From Cryptomeria japonica (Eukaryota > Streptophyta > Pinopsida > Cupressales > Cupressaceae), in the NCBI RefSeq assembly GCF_030272615.1, contig NC_081413.1:162874849-162938848 (forward strand): DNA of 64,000 bases, given 5' to 3'. Below are positions 11,987 through 23,443 of this stretch, piece after piece. The position numbers were made by a program, and so were the translations under genes. Position 1 is the stretch's first letter; every line of letters begins with the position of its first letter. Below the pieces are notes generated by a model. That model was not told the DNA's origin. It worked only from the letters and a program-made list of their open reading frames with translations, and ran no database searches.

Positions 11987-12238
11987 ATCACTCTGCACTT
12001 GAAAACTTCTTCGCTCGCAAACTGATAAGTGAAAATGACTTGAAAATCCCTTTTAAACGAATTCTTCACCCACCATAATAAATGCTCCACCATTAGGGCG
12101 TAAACCCTAAGTTTCCTTTTACCATTTCCGATCTTCTGCCAATTGAAAGGTATCACATACCAGTTAAGATATTTTACCGGTGTAAACTAGGGGTTCAAAA
12201 CATTTCATCGATGTGCTCCCCCTAAGCTTTTCTGTAGC

Positions 12239-13519
12239 TTAGTTTGCCAGTTCAAAGATTTCCACACTAGATGCAGAAACCGGTTCTTATTGAGACACTT
12301 CTTCTGGCTTCTTTTTCCAGGTTTTCTTCATATCTGCTTGAATAGTTTCAACATCAATCTTTCATTCTAGAGTGACCGGTATATCATCTGATATATTCTT
12401 TCTTGTCCTGCAAAATCTTGTTGTATGACCCGATTTGTTGCAATGATAGGAAACCATTCCAGGTGCTCTGCAAGGTCCATTATTCATGTTTCCATTCTTC
12501 CTTTTGTATGTTGCAGTAGTGTGACCATTACCATGACAAATCAAATAGGTTTCTCTCCATCCAGTTATTGCTTGATAGCCACCTCTTCCTGACTGATGAT
12601 TATAGGTATTAAACCAGTTTGGATTCTGGTTCCCAGAGGGTTTAGGAAAAATTCCTTGACTCCTTTGAGGGTACCTTCCGATGTTGTGCATGACAGACCT
12701 GCATTCGAATGCTCTATACCCAAACTTGTTGCATGCATAACAATTTCCATTTAATCTATTGGATCTAGGCTTATTATTTAGAAAGTAAGAAAAATTATTG
12801 TAAGCCCTGTTTCTACATACATTAGCAGTGTGTCCTTCCTTGAGACAATTAAAGCAAATAGGTTTGAACTTTTTCTTACCTTTATCCTTTGATTTCGATT
12901 GCTTCTTTTATGATAAACTTTTTGCTCCAGAGGTCTCACCTTTCTCATATTCAGAGAAACCAAGTCCATTAGTATTCTTTACCGGTTTATCTTATTCAAG
13001 TTTTTGCTCTAACTTAGCGACACTCTGATTGAATTTGGCAAGTATCTCCTTTGATTCAGTGAATTCCTTGGTAATAGCAGCATTGGATTCCTTCAAGATT
13101 GCATTCTCAGAAATTGCCAAGTTTAGTTCACCTTGCATTTCTTCTTTTTCCACTTTACTCTCTTGGAGATGAGCGATAAGTGCACTGATTTCTTGCTTCA
13201 GCTTGGAGATCTCATGATCTTTGTCTTTTACCAGATCTTCAACTTTCCTCCAGTTCTCAAGCTCTTGACACATCCTGATAGTCAGTCCTTCCAATTCCCT
13301 TCTTAGGTTGGCATTAGACTCATTTAGTTTTTCAACTTCTTCAACTAGGGCTTCCATGTCCGCTTCATCAGAGGAACTATTTTTAGTAAGATCCATCAGT
13401 TTCTTAGCATGGTCTCTTCTTTTTTCCAAAGAGGCCTTATACTTGACTTTGAGTTCATCATAGGCTTTCTCAGTCGGAGTGATCCAATGAGTAAGTTCCC
13501 TCATAGTGTATTCCCCCAT
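12239..13519 (-). pseudogene. gag: A0 gag (427 codons)
   Basis: On the minus strand the frame runs from the ATG at 13519 (MGEYTMREL) to TAA at 12241-12239, 427 codons in one frame with a few stops. A coiled coil fills the first half, up to about 12992. The zinc knuckles follow: the first is intact (CFNCLKEGHTANVC), the second has Tyr for His (CYACNKFGYRAFEC), and a further one near 12400 is intact (HCNKSGHTTRFC). Length and plan match A1 gag, and the A0 and A1 copies have lost different zinc ligands, so they decayed independently. Confidence 0.83.
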
Positions 13520-13555
13520 ATCTCTTTCCAAGTGGTTAAACTTATAGAAAGGTCG

Positions 13556-13568
13556 ACTTTGTACCAAT
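13556..13568 (-). other. A0 primer-binding site, mutated
   Basis: On the minus strand the bases after the LTR read TTGGTACAAAGTC, against TTGGTATCAGAGC in A1. The site is recognisable but damaged, so this copy could no longer prime reverse transcription efficiently. Confidence 0.7.
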
Positions 13569-14725
13569 TCATGAATACTAAGAGGGGGGAGTGAATTAGT
13601 ATACAAAAAATTACTGAACTCAAACACTTAAACAGTTTAGTAGTAAACCAGTATAACAGTTTTACTAATAAACTAGTTAACACAAATGCAAACTAAACAA
13701 CAAAAAAAACATTCACCCACAGAAGCATAGTCACCATAACACAAGAGATTTTGACATGGAAACCCAAATGGGAAAAACCATGATGAGATGAAACTCACTA
13801 GTAACTATCTGTAGAATAGTAAACAGACCAGTTAAGGTCATACAATGTTCTTCACCAGAATAGATCCTGTTAGGAATCTTAATCTCTGTTAGGAGATAAG
13901 TCTGATTAAAGACTACCTTGTGAGAGGATTTTAGTTCCACAGTTGTGAACCACCTTGTTAGAGGATTTACAAAGGCTTTGTCAGGCCTATCCAATTAAGG
14001 GTTTTAGACTTGCCAAAGATGTGAGTAATCAACAAGTGTGTGATCTAAATACTAGCATAGTATACTTGGTTAGATCCTTGATAGCTCATTGTTAATGCAT
14101 TTCAGCATTACTTCAGTCTTCAAAATCTCCACACTCTATTTCTTCACACAAACCTAATTTTTTTTGTGATCGCACATGAAAAAACCTCATCAACCACACA
14201 AAACCCTAATAGCTCCTAAAACCCTAGACATGATGTCCTTATAAAGGAATCTGATTTCATGTCGGTCCAATAGGATTACATTAGAAGTTGCTAGGTTTAG
14301 TGCATCTAGACACATTTGGTAACACAACACAGAATCACCACCAAAGTGTCGGTGGATGATAACTCATCACAAAAATAATACTGGTTGGTAACTCATCACG
14401 GAGTAATACCGGTTCATACATTTACCTATTACCGATTCACATATTTTACTGATTACTGGTTTGTCAAAATGAAGACTAGGAAAAATTATAACAACCGCAT
14501 TGTTTCTTTGTACCGCTTTGGGATCGTTGATCTGCTTGAGGTCTTCATACCGCTTGAGATCGGTCAACACTTTATGCAAAACATCGATAGTCTAAAGACT
14601 ATAATACATGATACCAGTTTTGAACAAATATCGGTTGAGCATAACTCATACATACAAAAAGTGATCTCAAAGAAAGTGTGTGTACATCAATGACAATCAC
14701 AACATCATCATAAAAAAGGCCAACA
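13569..14725 (-). repeat. A0 5' LTR
   Basis: On the minus strand the LTR starts TGTTGGCC at 14725 and ends TTCATGA at 13569 (terminal CA changed to GA), 1,157 bp. It contains the CCTTATAAAGG promoter block (14237-14247), the copia-type U5 block and a short poly-C run. It matches 1-633 over their shared part. Confidence 0.9.
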
Positions 14726-14727
14726 AT

Positions 14728-15286
14728 TTGCACCATTGATTCTTTTATATTTTTACACATGCATGGATTCGTTTTATTCATCTATGTACATTAATTTCAT
14801 TTATATTTACACATATATTATTTCATTTAATTATGTTGTTTGTATTCATCTAATTATGTTATCCTAAGGTGTTTTAAGTGGTCTTAAGGGGATTTAAGGG
14901 GATATTTGCATAATTGATTCTTTTATATTTTTACACATTCATGGATTCATTTTATTCATCTATGTACATTCATTTTATTTATATTTATTATTTATATTTA
15001 CACATATATTTTGTCATTTAATTATGTTATTTGGATTCATCTAATTATGTTGTCCTAAGGTGTTTTAAGTGGTCTTAAGGGGATTTAAGGGGATATTTGC
15101 ATCATTGATTCTTTTATATTTTTACACATGCATGGATTCGTTTTATTCATCTATGTACATTCATTTCATTTATATCTACACATATATTGTTTCATTTAAT
15201 TAAGTTGTTTGGATTCATCTAATTATGTTGTCCTAAGGTGTTTTAAGTGGTCTGAAGGGGATTTAAGGGGATATTTGCATCATGGA
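14728..15286 (+). repeat. Three tandem copies of a ~183-bp AT-rich repeat
   Basis: Three units start near 14735, 14913 and 15104 (periods 178 and 191) and the third ends near 15286. Each ends with a block containing CCTAAGGTGTTTTAAGTGG and a GATTTAAGGGGATATTTGC core. The wording (CCTAAGG, AGTGGTCTTAAGGGG) resembles the 138-bp array at 55655-56700. No coding potential was seen. Confidence 0.85.
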
Positions 15287-15602
15287 TATAAGTTCATTAA
15301 ATTTTCTAAGTTCATTAAACATGTACATAAACACTTAACTAAAATGAACAACTAAATTAAATTTTAACAACTAAATTTGTTTAATAATGAACAATTAAAA
15401 TATACATAAACACTTAACTTTCACATACACATGTACAATTAACTAGACCACTTAACTAAATTCAAATGACTTAGTGATTCTATCATTTAAATACTTAACT
15501 TTTAAAAAAGCAATCTATCTATATATTTAAACATGCAAAGTAGTACAAAATGTAGATCTATCTAACACATACACATATATGTCTATGAAGTGTAGATCTA
15601 TC

Positions 15603-15669
<67 letters not shown>

Positions 15670-15794
15670 AAATATGGAAAATAAATATCTAGTACACATA
15701 CACATATGAAATTTCTAGTAAACATGTACAAATATATGAAATGTCTATAAAATATGTGCACATGCGCGCGCACACACACACACACACATATATT
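15287..15794. other. AT-rich intron-like spacer with CA microsatellites
   Basis: This is AT-rich DNA without coding frames. It has a (CA)n run of about 31 units at 15606-15667 and a shorter one near 15764-15788. It probably belongs to the older minus-strand locus. Confidence 0.6.
15606..15667. repeat. (CA)n microsatellite
   Basis: An uninterrupted CA dinucleotide run of about 31 units is followed by TGAAATATGG. The minus-strand ORF over it (Val/Cys repeats) is an artefact of the repeat. Confidence 0.95.
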
Positions 15795-16056
15795 TATAAA
15801 GAATGGGTCACTCGAGGCCCTATCTTGAAGCATGCCCTGATCCATGTGCCTACAATAGAGTATGCACGCATAAAATCATACATTAAACATTTAATTTGAA
15901 TGTACTAGAGTAAAAAGAATTAAGTAACATAGATTATGAGAATTTGTACATAGAAAAAAATACATTTGAAGAGTCTCTAACATCACCACCATGTGCATGA
16001 AGGATTCTAGGACATTTATGTGATGAGGAGCTCAACCTGTGTGATAGTGGTGCATC
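15795..16056 (-). pseudogene. Small exon-like segments of the older minus-strand locus
   Basis: Two segments have intron-acceptor-like left borders on the minus strand. One begins after TATTGTAG at 15849 (GCACATGG...). The other begins after CATTGTAG at 16056 (GATGCACC...) and runs to about 15950. The second is clearly related to the segment starting at 25887 on the other side of B1: both open with GATG after a TAG acceptor and share CTAGA.T, ATG.GCAC.ATGG.GGTG.T and GA..CTT blocks. They carry stops. The gene's identity is unknown. B1 insertion (TSD TAAGA) separated them from their 25.6-27.5 kb neighbours. Confidence 0.5.
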
Positions 16057-16148
16057 CTACAATGTTGAAATTTTGTTAGATATACATGTACACATATATT
16101 TATAACTTGCAAACTAACCCTTTAAAAATAGAATTTAAATATTTAAGA

Positions 16149-17032
16149 TGTTAGGGTTCCCACAGATACTGAGAGGGGGGGTGAATCAGTATCTGACTAG
16201 TAACGAAATTTTCTTAAAACAGAACATGCAGAACATAAAGTAACAGTATACTGGTATGCAAGAATTAATGTAATTAACAGAATCAAAAACATCCACATGA
16301 AAAGAACACCATAACACAAGATGTTTAACGAGGAAACCCAGTGTAGGAAAAACCTCGGTGGGATTTGTGACCCACAATATTCACTTACTGGCCAATAAGA
16401 GAATATTACTTACAATAGGGGCCTGCACCTATAGGAAGGCCAACTGCCTAGAGCACACTGCTCAATAAGAAGTCACACTGACTTACAATGAGGATTATGC
16501 AAATCCAATGATCTGTACTACTTTACAATAGCATCTTCAATGCCAGATTCAGTACCAGTTCTTGCACTATTCTTTACATATACCCTTGACCTACAATTCA
16601 CACATTAGGTCTACCTTATAATTTTCTTTATGCTTCCTATCCATATCCTACAAATGACTACAATAATCTCTTTTATATACAAGAGTCATTTTGCAATTTG
16701 CCAAGTTGGCTTACAATAATAAACAAAATATTACATATCAAAAATCCTGTCGGCCTCTGTGTCGGTATACATCTTTTCTTTTGTGCCAGTGCTGGTGTAG
16801 AGTGATCTTGTTGATGTCGATATAATGTCTTGCCGGTGTCATAGGATTGCAAGGTTGCCTATGTAATGTTGTGCCAGTATAATGTCTTGTCGGTGCCATA
16901 GGATTGCAAGGTTGCCTGTGTAATGCTTTGCCAGTATAATGTCTTGCCGGTGTCATAGGATTGCAAGGTTACCATCAATGACAAAACCTTCAATCACACA
17001 CAATGTCTCATTGGAGTGTCCATATGCCAACA
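16149..17032 (-). repeat. B1 3' LTR
   Basis: On the minus strand the LTR runs from TGTTGGCATATGG at 17032 to CCCTAACA at 16149. Near its 3' end lies a short C-run, and before it the copia U5 block with GGGTTTCC. A TATA-like TATATAAAAG is on the minus strand near 16672-16682 (read TTTTATATAC on the plus strand). The terminal repeated CTTGCAATCCTATGGCACC block occurs three times at 16835-16975. Confidence 0.92.
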
Positions 17033-17033
17033 A

Positions 17034-17187
17034 TCTCCCCCTTTGGCATTGATGGCAACACTCATGAGAAATTTTAAAAAGATATCCAAAAATGTGTAGA
17101 CCAAAAATGTTACCAAAAATGTGAGAACTCCCCCTGAGCATATGATCCCTGTGTTTTCAAATTTCTCATCCTACTACTCCCCCTTTG
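17034..17187 (-). promoter_or_regulatory. B1 multiple polypurine tracts
   Basis: Three minus-strand purine tracts occur at 17034-17045 (AAAGGGGGAGAT, next to the LTR), 17127-17138 (CTCAGGGGGAGT) and 17176-17187 (AAAGGGGGAGTA). Position and sequence match the A1 and B2 tracts and mark Sirevirus ancestry. Confidence 0.8.
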
Positions 17188-18579
17188 GCATCAATGACAA
17201 AGGTTAGTAGAGTTTGTAGTTGTACCAGTCTATAACCTCAACCTTGTACTTGGGTAGTTATTATTTGAAGAAGATCTCCCAAAATTAAGTTTATACCATC
17301 CATAAACTTCTTACTGTCTTTTACTGTTGTCTCAGTTCTATTTACTGTACCGGTGAGATATTGCAAGTGCTCTGCCGGTGTTTTGCTACCCTGTGTTAGT
17401 GCCTCTGAGATTTCCTTCCACAGAGATGCTAAATATTCCAATCTTGGACTTAGTTTAGATCTCAAGAGTTTTGCCTTGTTTATTATTTTTTCTTTTTCTC
17501 TTTCCAATTTGAGTACTTCTTCCTCAAAATTTGTTATCTTTTCTTCAAAAGCTGATAATGAATCAGGTGAGTTGAAAAAATTGTCTGCAAGTTTGTTTAT
17601 CTCATCATATGTCTTGCTTATTTTCTTGTCTACATCTGTAGTCAAAAAGTTTGTTTTACATGTATCTTTATACAGGTTTTTGTACTCTTTTAACAAATTA
17701 CACAGTTTCGGTAGAAGTGTGTCAAACTCCCTGTTATACTTCTTTATTCCTTCCTCAAAGAATTTCTATTTCTCTTTTTCTACAATTTCCTTTATAGTTT
17801 CTACCTTTGTTTGCTCAAAATTTCCAGAAATATATTTACAAAGTGTATCCAACTGGCCTAAAGAATCTTTATTGTCTATATTTCAATTAGGAGATATTGA
17901 TTTCAAAAATGGAATCGAATCATCTATCGCTTTATAAGCTTGTGAGCTATAATCAGTTATTTTCTTGATAGATTCAAGTAATACCTCAGTCACATTTGAT
18001 GGTGACCCAACAAACTGAGTACCGATGGAAGTGACCAAGCTTGTATTGACCTCTGGTAGGTCTGTTTGTGTCTGCATTTCTTTAAGCACTGGTTTTCTTG
18101 CTTCATTTCTTACCGGTGGCATCTGTTCTGAAGCCTTTAGCTCTATTGGTTGCTCTGTTTGTGTTTCAAATTCCATCTTTTTCTCTATATATAATGTAGG
18201 TTGCTCTATGTTTCCTATTATCAGAGGCTCTTTGGCTATACCTGATTTATTTGTTGTATCCTTATCTACCACTATGTTGATCTTCTGAGTATCAACATTC
18301 ACAGTATATAGGACTTCAGGATTAGGATTATTATCCTCTATATCCATACTCTCAACTGTCGGTTGATCTTCAGTAGTTGTTGTTTTTACCGGTGGAGTAT
18401 TTAGAGGAGGTGGGGGTAAGTTGTCTCTAATTTTGATACTTGGTGGTCCACCAACTTTACCTTTCGCTTTGTCCTTCTGATATACCAGAATGAGCTTAGG
18501 ATTCCTATATTCTTCTTGTTTTTCTTTTTCAACCAAGAATATATCCCAACCATTTTCTGTTTCCTCTGAAACCACTGAT

Positions 18580-21276
18580 CATCTATGTTATACCTTCTCT
18601 AGTGTGTCCTTTTGTTTTGTTCATTTTGCGCTCCCCCCCATTAGGGGGGTGCTTGTCCCTTGTCCTATTAGGCCTGCCCTGGCTGAAGGGAAGGGGCCCT
18701 CCCAAGAGGGGCCCACCCCTGAAGACAAAGGGCAGGTCCCGTTTTGGCCTGACCTGATGGCTGAAGGAAAGGGACCCTCCCAAGAGGGGCCCTTCCGTTC
18801 AGACGAAGGGCAGGATTGATACTTGTACCAGCCAAGAAAAATCGCTTTCCCCTTGTTCCCCTCCCTTGTCTTTCTTTTCTCTTGTTCTTGTTCCTCGTCC
18901 CTTGTCTCTTGTTCTTGTTCTTCTCTTTCCTTCCTTTTAGTCATTTCTAATTATAAGTATTTGTTTCTTGCTCTTGTTCTTGTCCTATCTGAGACAACTC
19001 TAATTCTTCTATCCATATGTCATTTCTTGTTGTACCTTGTTCCCCGAGGCCAGATACCCTGACATCAGGAGGGGTATTGATTAGGCCTCGCCATTCTCAA
19101 ACTATGTCTGAGGATGTAGCCTCCCCCTGTTCCTATTTCTCTACTATTTACCTCATAAAAACTACCCAGTCAATTGTTCCCATTTCTTAGGGGGGTGCCC
19201 GAAGTGGCAGGGCGCTCTCAAATTCTCGATCACCATTTTTCATTTTTCAACTCCTGAATTGCACTTCATGCCCCATCCTCCCATGAAGTTTCTTACCACA
19301 TGGAGGTGCTCCGCTTCTCTCCTACAGTGAAACCCAACCATTACCCCACCCCTCCCTTCCATCACTACCCCTAATTTTTCAACCCCTAGTTTTGCCTATG
19401 TCCACTAAAGACTCTTGACTGCCCAATGATTCAACACCTCTTCGATTCATTCAGGAATGTACATTTGTAGTAGCCGGGGTGCCCCCCCCCCATTCTAGTT
19501 GTTGAATAGTAGGGTGTTCCAAATCATGGGTGGGATTTTGGATCAGATGAGATTAGATCAAGCCCTCTCGAGAATCCTTGTGGTTGGGAGATGGTGGACC
19601 AGATCCTACGGAGAAAACACTCCTTCCTTGGAGCTAGCTCCCAACTGGTCAATCACCTCCTCCAACTAGATCCTCCCACCCCTGTGGGTGATAGAGTTGG
19701 TGGAGATGGGATACTTGACTCCCAATTGTTGGCATTCCCTTTCAGTCAAATCATTGATACTCCCATATCCCTTTTGGGTGCACTGAAATAGCGGGAGGGT
19801 CATGGCCTCATTAGTTGCCCTTCTAGATTGCGAAGGGAGGAGATCGTGAGCAGTTGAGTGCCCCACCCAGAATTGGGATAGGCCTAGCCCCCTCCTACCG
19901 CAGTCGAGTCAAATGTTGGCACCTACCCACATATGTTCTCAACCATGCCAGAGGGTTCCCCGAGTGATTCATTGGGCCATGCTCGGGTTGACCAAACACA
20001 GATAGATCTAGTGAGGGCACAGTCCAAGGTCCTACTATTTGAGTTGAAGTTGCGTCAAGAAACAATAGCACCGGGGGCACACGAACCACCTCCCACCCAC
20101 CCCTTCAAATAGTAGGGCACACACCATTGTAGGTTATTCGCTTCTCAAAAATAGATGCCAGTTATCCTGTACCAGGGCCCCAGCCTTTTGAGATTCGGAT
20201 CAGTTGGTCGAGTGGGGAGTGTCGGGAGATGGGAGATACAGGCATGCCCTATTGTTTCTTTAGGCTTCTCTTCTTGACCTCAGTGCTATGGGTGGTAAAT
20301 TACCAAGGGACGGAGGTATCAGCTGCCGGGGATGGTCAAACTCTCGAATTGATCGAGTTGGTGCTGACTGGCAGGAGTCTAGAACCTCATCGTACTCCTC
20401 AGATAGTAAATCGGGTGAGTAGGGAGCGGATTTCATAGAGTTGGAAACAACCAAGCATTCTCTTATGGCAAATGGATGGGTGGATATGTGGATTAGCCAC
20501 TTTCAATTCATCGGCGGGGCCACTCAATTGTGATCCCGTTTGAGTACTACAGACAATAAGGAAGAGGCGATGGTCTGGGAAGGTCCGAGTATCACCGCTT
20601 GGGTTCGCCCTACCCTCCAATTCAAGTTGTAGGGGATGAGAATAGCTATTAGGTAGGAGGTGTATTACCACTGGGATAATGGCGTAGTGGCAATTGCAAT
20701 AGTAGTAGCACCGCAACGGGAACAGCTTGAGCAACTGGGGTCACGAACAGGGGTGCACCCCACACAACAGTTGCAGAGTCCCAGTGGAACAGGTTCACTA
20801 GATAGGCGATAAACGGTTCAAACTCTACCTGGTCTAAAGCTGATTTTGGGGAGTGCCTAGTTGTGGATCCATTGATAGAGAAAGAAGCACTAGCAACTTC
20901 TTTTGCGATTGACCCAGCTCCCAATCGGCGCTATAGCTTGGAGACCCCCGCCGATAAGTCAACTTTTATATGCTCCAGCATTGGCACGTGTTCCTATAAG
21001 TCTATGTTCCAGAAGACTGCTAGATTCGAAATGACATGGTTCAAACACCAATGAGGAGCATGTCAAAGCAATGGGGTTCCGCCAATTAATCAGCTTGCTA
21101 GAATAAGCAAGGTTGAATGGTTGCAATGGTTGAGTGCTGGGGAACTCTACGAAATGCTCCGTAGCTCTCCATCTGATATTTGACTCTGCATTACTATTTA
21201 CGCATCGATGAGGTATAGGGGTATCGCACCCAATGATCTGGATCTAGGGTGGAGATCTATTATGGAAACCCATAAC
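18580..21276. mobile_element. Insertion X (2.7 kb, GC-richer), class unresolved
   Basis: A perfect 5-bp repeat CTGAT flanks it (18575-18579 and 21277-21281), and removing it restores B1 ORF2 in frame. Its base composition is clearly GC-richer than its surroundings. It starts CATCTATGTTATACC and ends GAAACCCATAAC, with no TG...CA ends or clear LTRs. It holds a tandem duplication (about 18679-18800) and long poly-C/poly-G patches. Plus-strand fragments near its right end (about 20860-21270, for example WLQWLSAGELYEMLRSS) look protein-like but carry stops. Organelle-derived DNA or an unfamiliar transposon are both possible. Confidence 0.6.
18679..18815 (+). repeat. ~80-bp tandem duplication in X
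   Basis: Two units each contain GGCTGAAGG, then CCCTCCCAAGAGGGGCCC, about 80 bp apart. The CCC...GGG core can fold back on itself. Nearby at about 18633-18652 a CCCCCC...GGGGGG pair forms another small hairpin. Confidence 0.75.
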
Positions 21277-23443
21277 CTGATGCCATCAGTGAAATTTGCT
21301 GGTGTACAGTGGAAAAAACTGTCCGATTGGCCTGAGCTATCAGATCATCAATTTCCTTAGGTGAGTTAATCAGGTATACTGCAAGTAGTTTTTCTATTTT
21401 AATTTTCTTATCCAATTCAATTATTCCTTGCCTTCTGGCCTCAAGTCTTTTGTATAGTTCATCAGGAATTTCATTTAAGACTTGCATCAAAAACTTTTTA
21501 TACATATCCATGTGTAATATTACACTCTCCTCAACTTGCCCTTTCTCATCATCCAATAGGGTGTCATAAATTTTCCCTATGTTCTTTAGTTTACCTTCCT
21601 CTGTGATCTCATTCAGTAATATGTCAAGAGGGGCCAAGTCTGTGTTTATCTTTTTCTTCTTTTTGGGTGTTAGCTTCTTTTTAGGTGTGACTTTTCTGAC
21701 CGGAGATCTCACAGCTTGTTGCTTCTGCCTTGTCCTTCTAGGTGAAGGAGTGGTTGCCGGTGAGGGGTCTCTTTTCCTAACAACTCTTTTGAAAGTTGCT
21801 AGCATATCTCCTTCTGAGGAAGTACCTACCGGTGATAGATGAGCTTCAGGTTGTTGGGCTGCCAAACTCATCTTCAGTTATGCCGGTTTTCTTTAATACA
21901 TCTTCCTTTATGGCTTTTGCTTGTCTGGATCCTTTTCTCACAAATGCCTCAACCTTTTTCACTCTCTTCTTAGATTGAATTTGACTTTCTATGGTCTTAG
22001 CACTACCAAATACTTCTTCCTTTGGTTCATTGGGGGCTTCCAGAAGTGCTTTGGCATAAGTTTCCACTATGTGGTCATCTGTTTCATACCCCATCTCTAT
22101 TACCCAGATTGTCCTTGGGATGACTGCTTCCATCCAGATCTCATCCTTTTTTATTACAAAACATATATCATCCTTGTATTTGTTGACAATTTCCTATGAT
22201 AGTCTGATTCTTTTGTTCATTCTGACCTTTAGTGCTTGAAAATACTCATTGATATTCTTTTCTTTGTTTTCACTCATGTTGTTGAATAGGTCTGATAATT
22301 GTTTTCCTACCGATATGTCAAATCCAAAATCTTTATTGCTTATACCAGGAGCTTGTTTGATTATATGTAGCATTAAGCATACAAGTAAATTTCCAAATCT
22401 AAAGGTTCCTTTCTTATCTTTCTTGATTTTGCCTAGGTTATCAATCAATTCATCTTTTAACCATTCGCAAACATCAATTTTCACATTGTCCTTAACCATG
22501 TCATAAGCACTCTTTATGCATAAACTAGAGATTGAGTTAAGTTTGTTTGCATGAGTTGCTTTGTACCCTAAAATCATGCTAACAAATCTAACATTTGTAT
22601 CAATCACATCATTAACCCTCAGAGACCTTTTGTCTGATGTTGCACCAGTTAACTTCATTACTAGGTTATTGGAGACCTTAGTCTTGTCAGGTCTGTTACC
22701 GGTGGAAGGTAACCCGGTTATTGCTTTCATAGCTTCCTTTGTAATTTTGTGCACTGAATCAAGCCAAAAGAATGAACCATGTACCTTTCTTAAAACTATC
22801 CTAATCACTTCCTTGGGAAATTTAGGAATGCAAAGGATTTCAGTGAATCCTAGGGTTTCAACAACTTTATGTTCAGGTTTCACATTTCTGGAATTGTCAC
22901 ATATAACAGTCCTATACATGTTTTTAATTTCTTCATCACCTAATTTCTCTATGTTGCAATGAATATACATTCTAGGGTCTTCTGCATAAACAACACCTTT
23001 TGGAATTTGGGAAAAAGCACCTGTATTGTCATCTTTCTTAGCTACCTTAGGAACTAGCTCAAACATGGGCCTAGGGCATTTTATAACCTTGACTACTGTA
23101 GGGTTTGCTATGAATTCAGGTGCAGAGGAGGATGCCATGATGATAAATACCTTTTTCTGCCTTTGGATGGATTGATTGCTGAAGTGTTTTGCCTCTTTGC
23201 TCGAAATGCCTTAGCTTAGAAATCTTTGTGCTCTTTGAAAGTTTGAATGCTCGGTGAAGTGAAATGGAGCCAAAACCTTATTTTATAAAGTCTTTTCTGC
23301 TACCTACCACATTAATTGCTTGCCGGTAATGTATTAGCTTAACTTTATTTGCCAGTAATGAATGATTTTCAACTTCTTTTCTCTAACCGAGGGAATAATA
23401 GCACATGTGTCATTAGATTGCCAAACCCTCAAGATAATTTTCT

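Larger units (their letters stand above)
1..14725 (-). mobile_element. A0: non-autonomous Sirevirus-like LTR retrotransposon, host of A1
   Basis: On the minus strand it reads 5' LTR (14725-13569), primer site, gag (13519-12239), ORF2 (from 4283), polypurine tracts and 3' LTR (633 to beyond the window). A1 interrupts it at 4477-11986, in the leader just before ORF2. Joining 11987 to 4476 restores co-linearity with the same segment of A1 (about 7060-7310). There is no protease, integrase, RT or RNase H between gag and ORF2, so it depends on enzymes made elsewhere. Its LTRs differ more than those of A1, which fits being the older host. Confidence 0.82.
17238..23138 (-). pseudogene. B1 ORF2: ~1,070-codon protein, split by insertion X
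   Basis: On the minus strand it starts at the ATG at 23138 (MASSSAPEFIANPTV). The first part runs to about 21277 and the rest resumes at 18579, ending in TGA at 17238. Removing X joins LMAS directly to VVSEETENGW in frame. The N-terminal 330 residues resemble A1 ORF2: an RKVHG block, SDKRSLRVNDVI, LNSISSL.IKSAYDM and TFRFGNLLV. The middle is basic (TPKKKLTPKKKKK) and the C-terminus is coiled coil. Breaks are a TAG at 22196, a one-base shift near 21850-21870, and stops near 17885 and 17770. No catalytic motif was recognised. Confidence 0.78.

Noticed and set aside
12778-12969. 63-codon minus-strand ORF beside A0 gag
   Set aside because: It is out of frame with gag (13519-12239), which covers the same bases; A1 has the same shadow ORF at 6113-6334.
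15558-15845. Cys/Val repeat ORF
   Set aside because: Produced by the (CA)n microsatellite.
18583-18944. Pro/Gly/Arg-rich ORFs at the left of insertion X
   Set aside because: They span the GGGGCCC tandem duplication in several frames on both strands, so they are composition artefacts.
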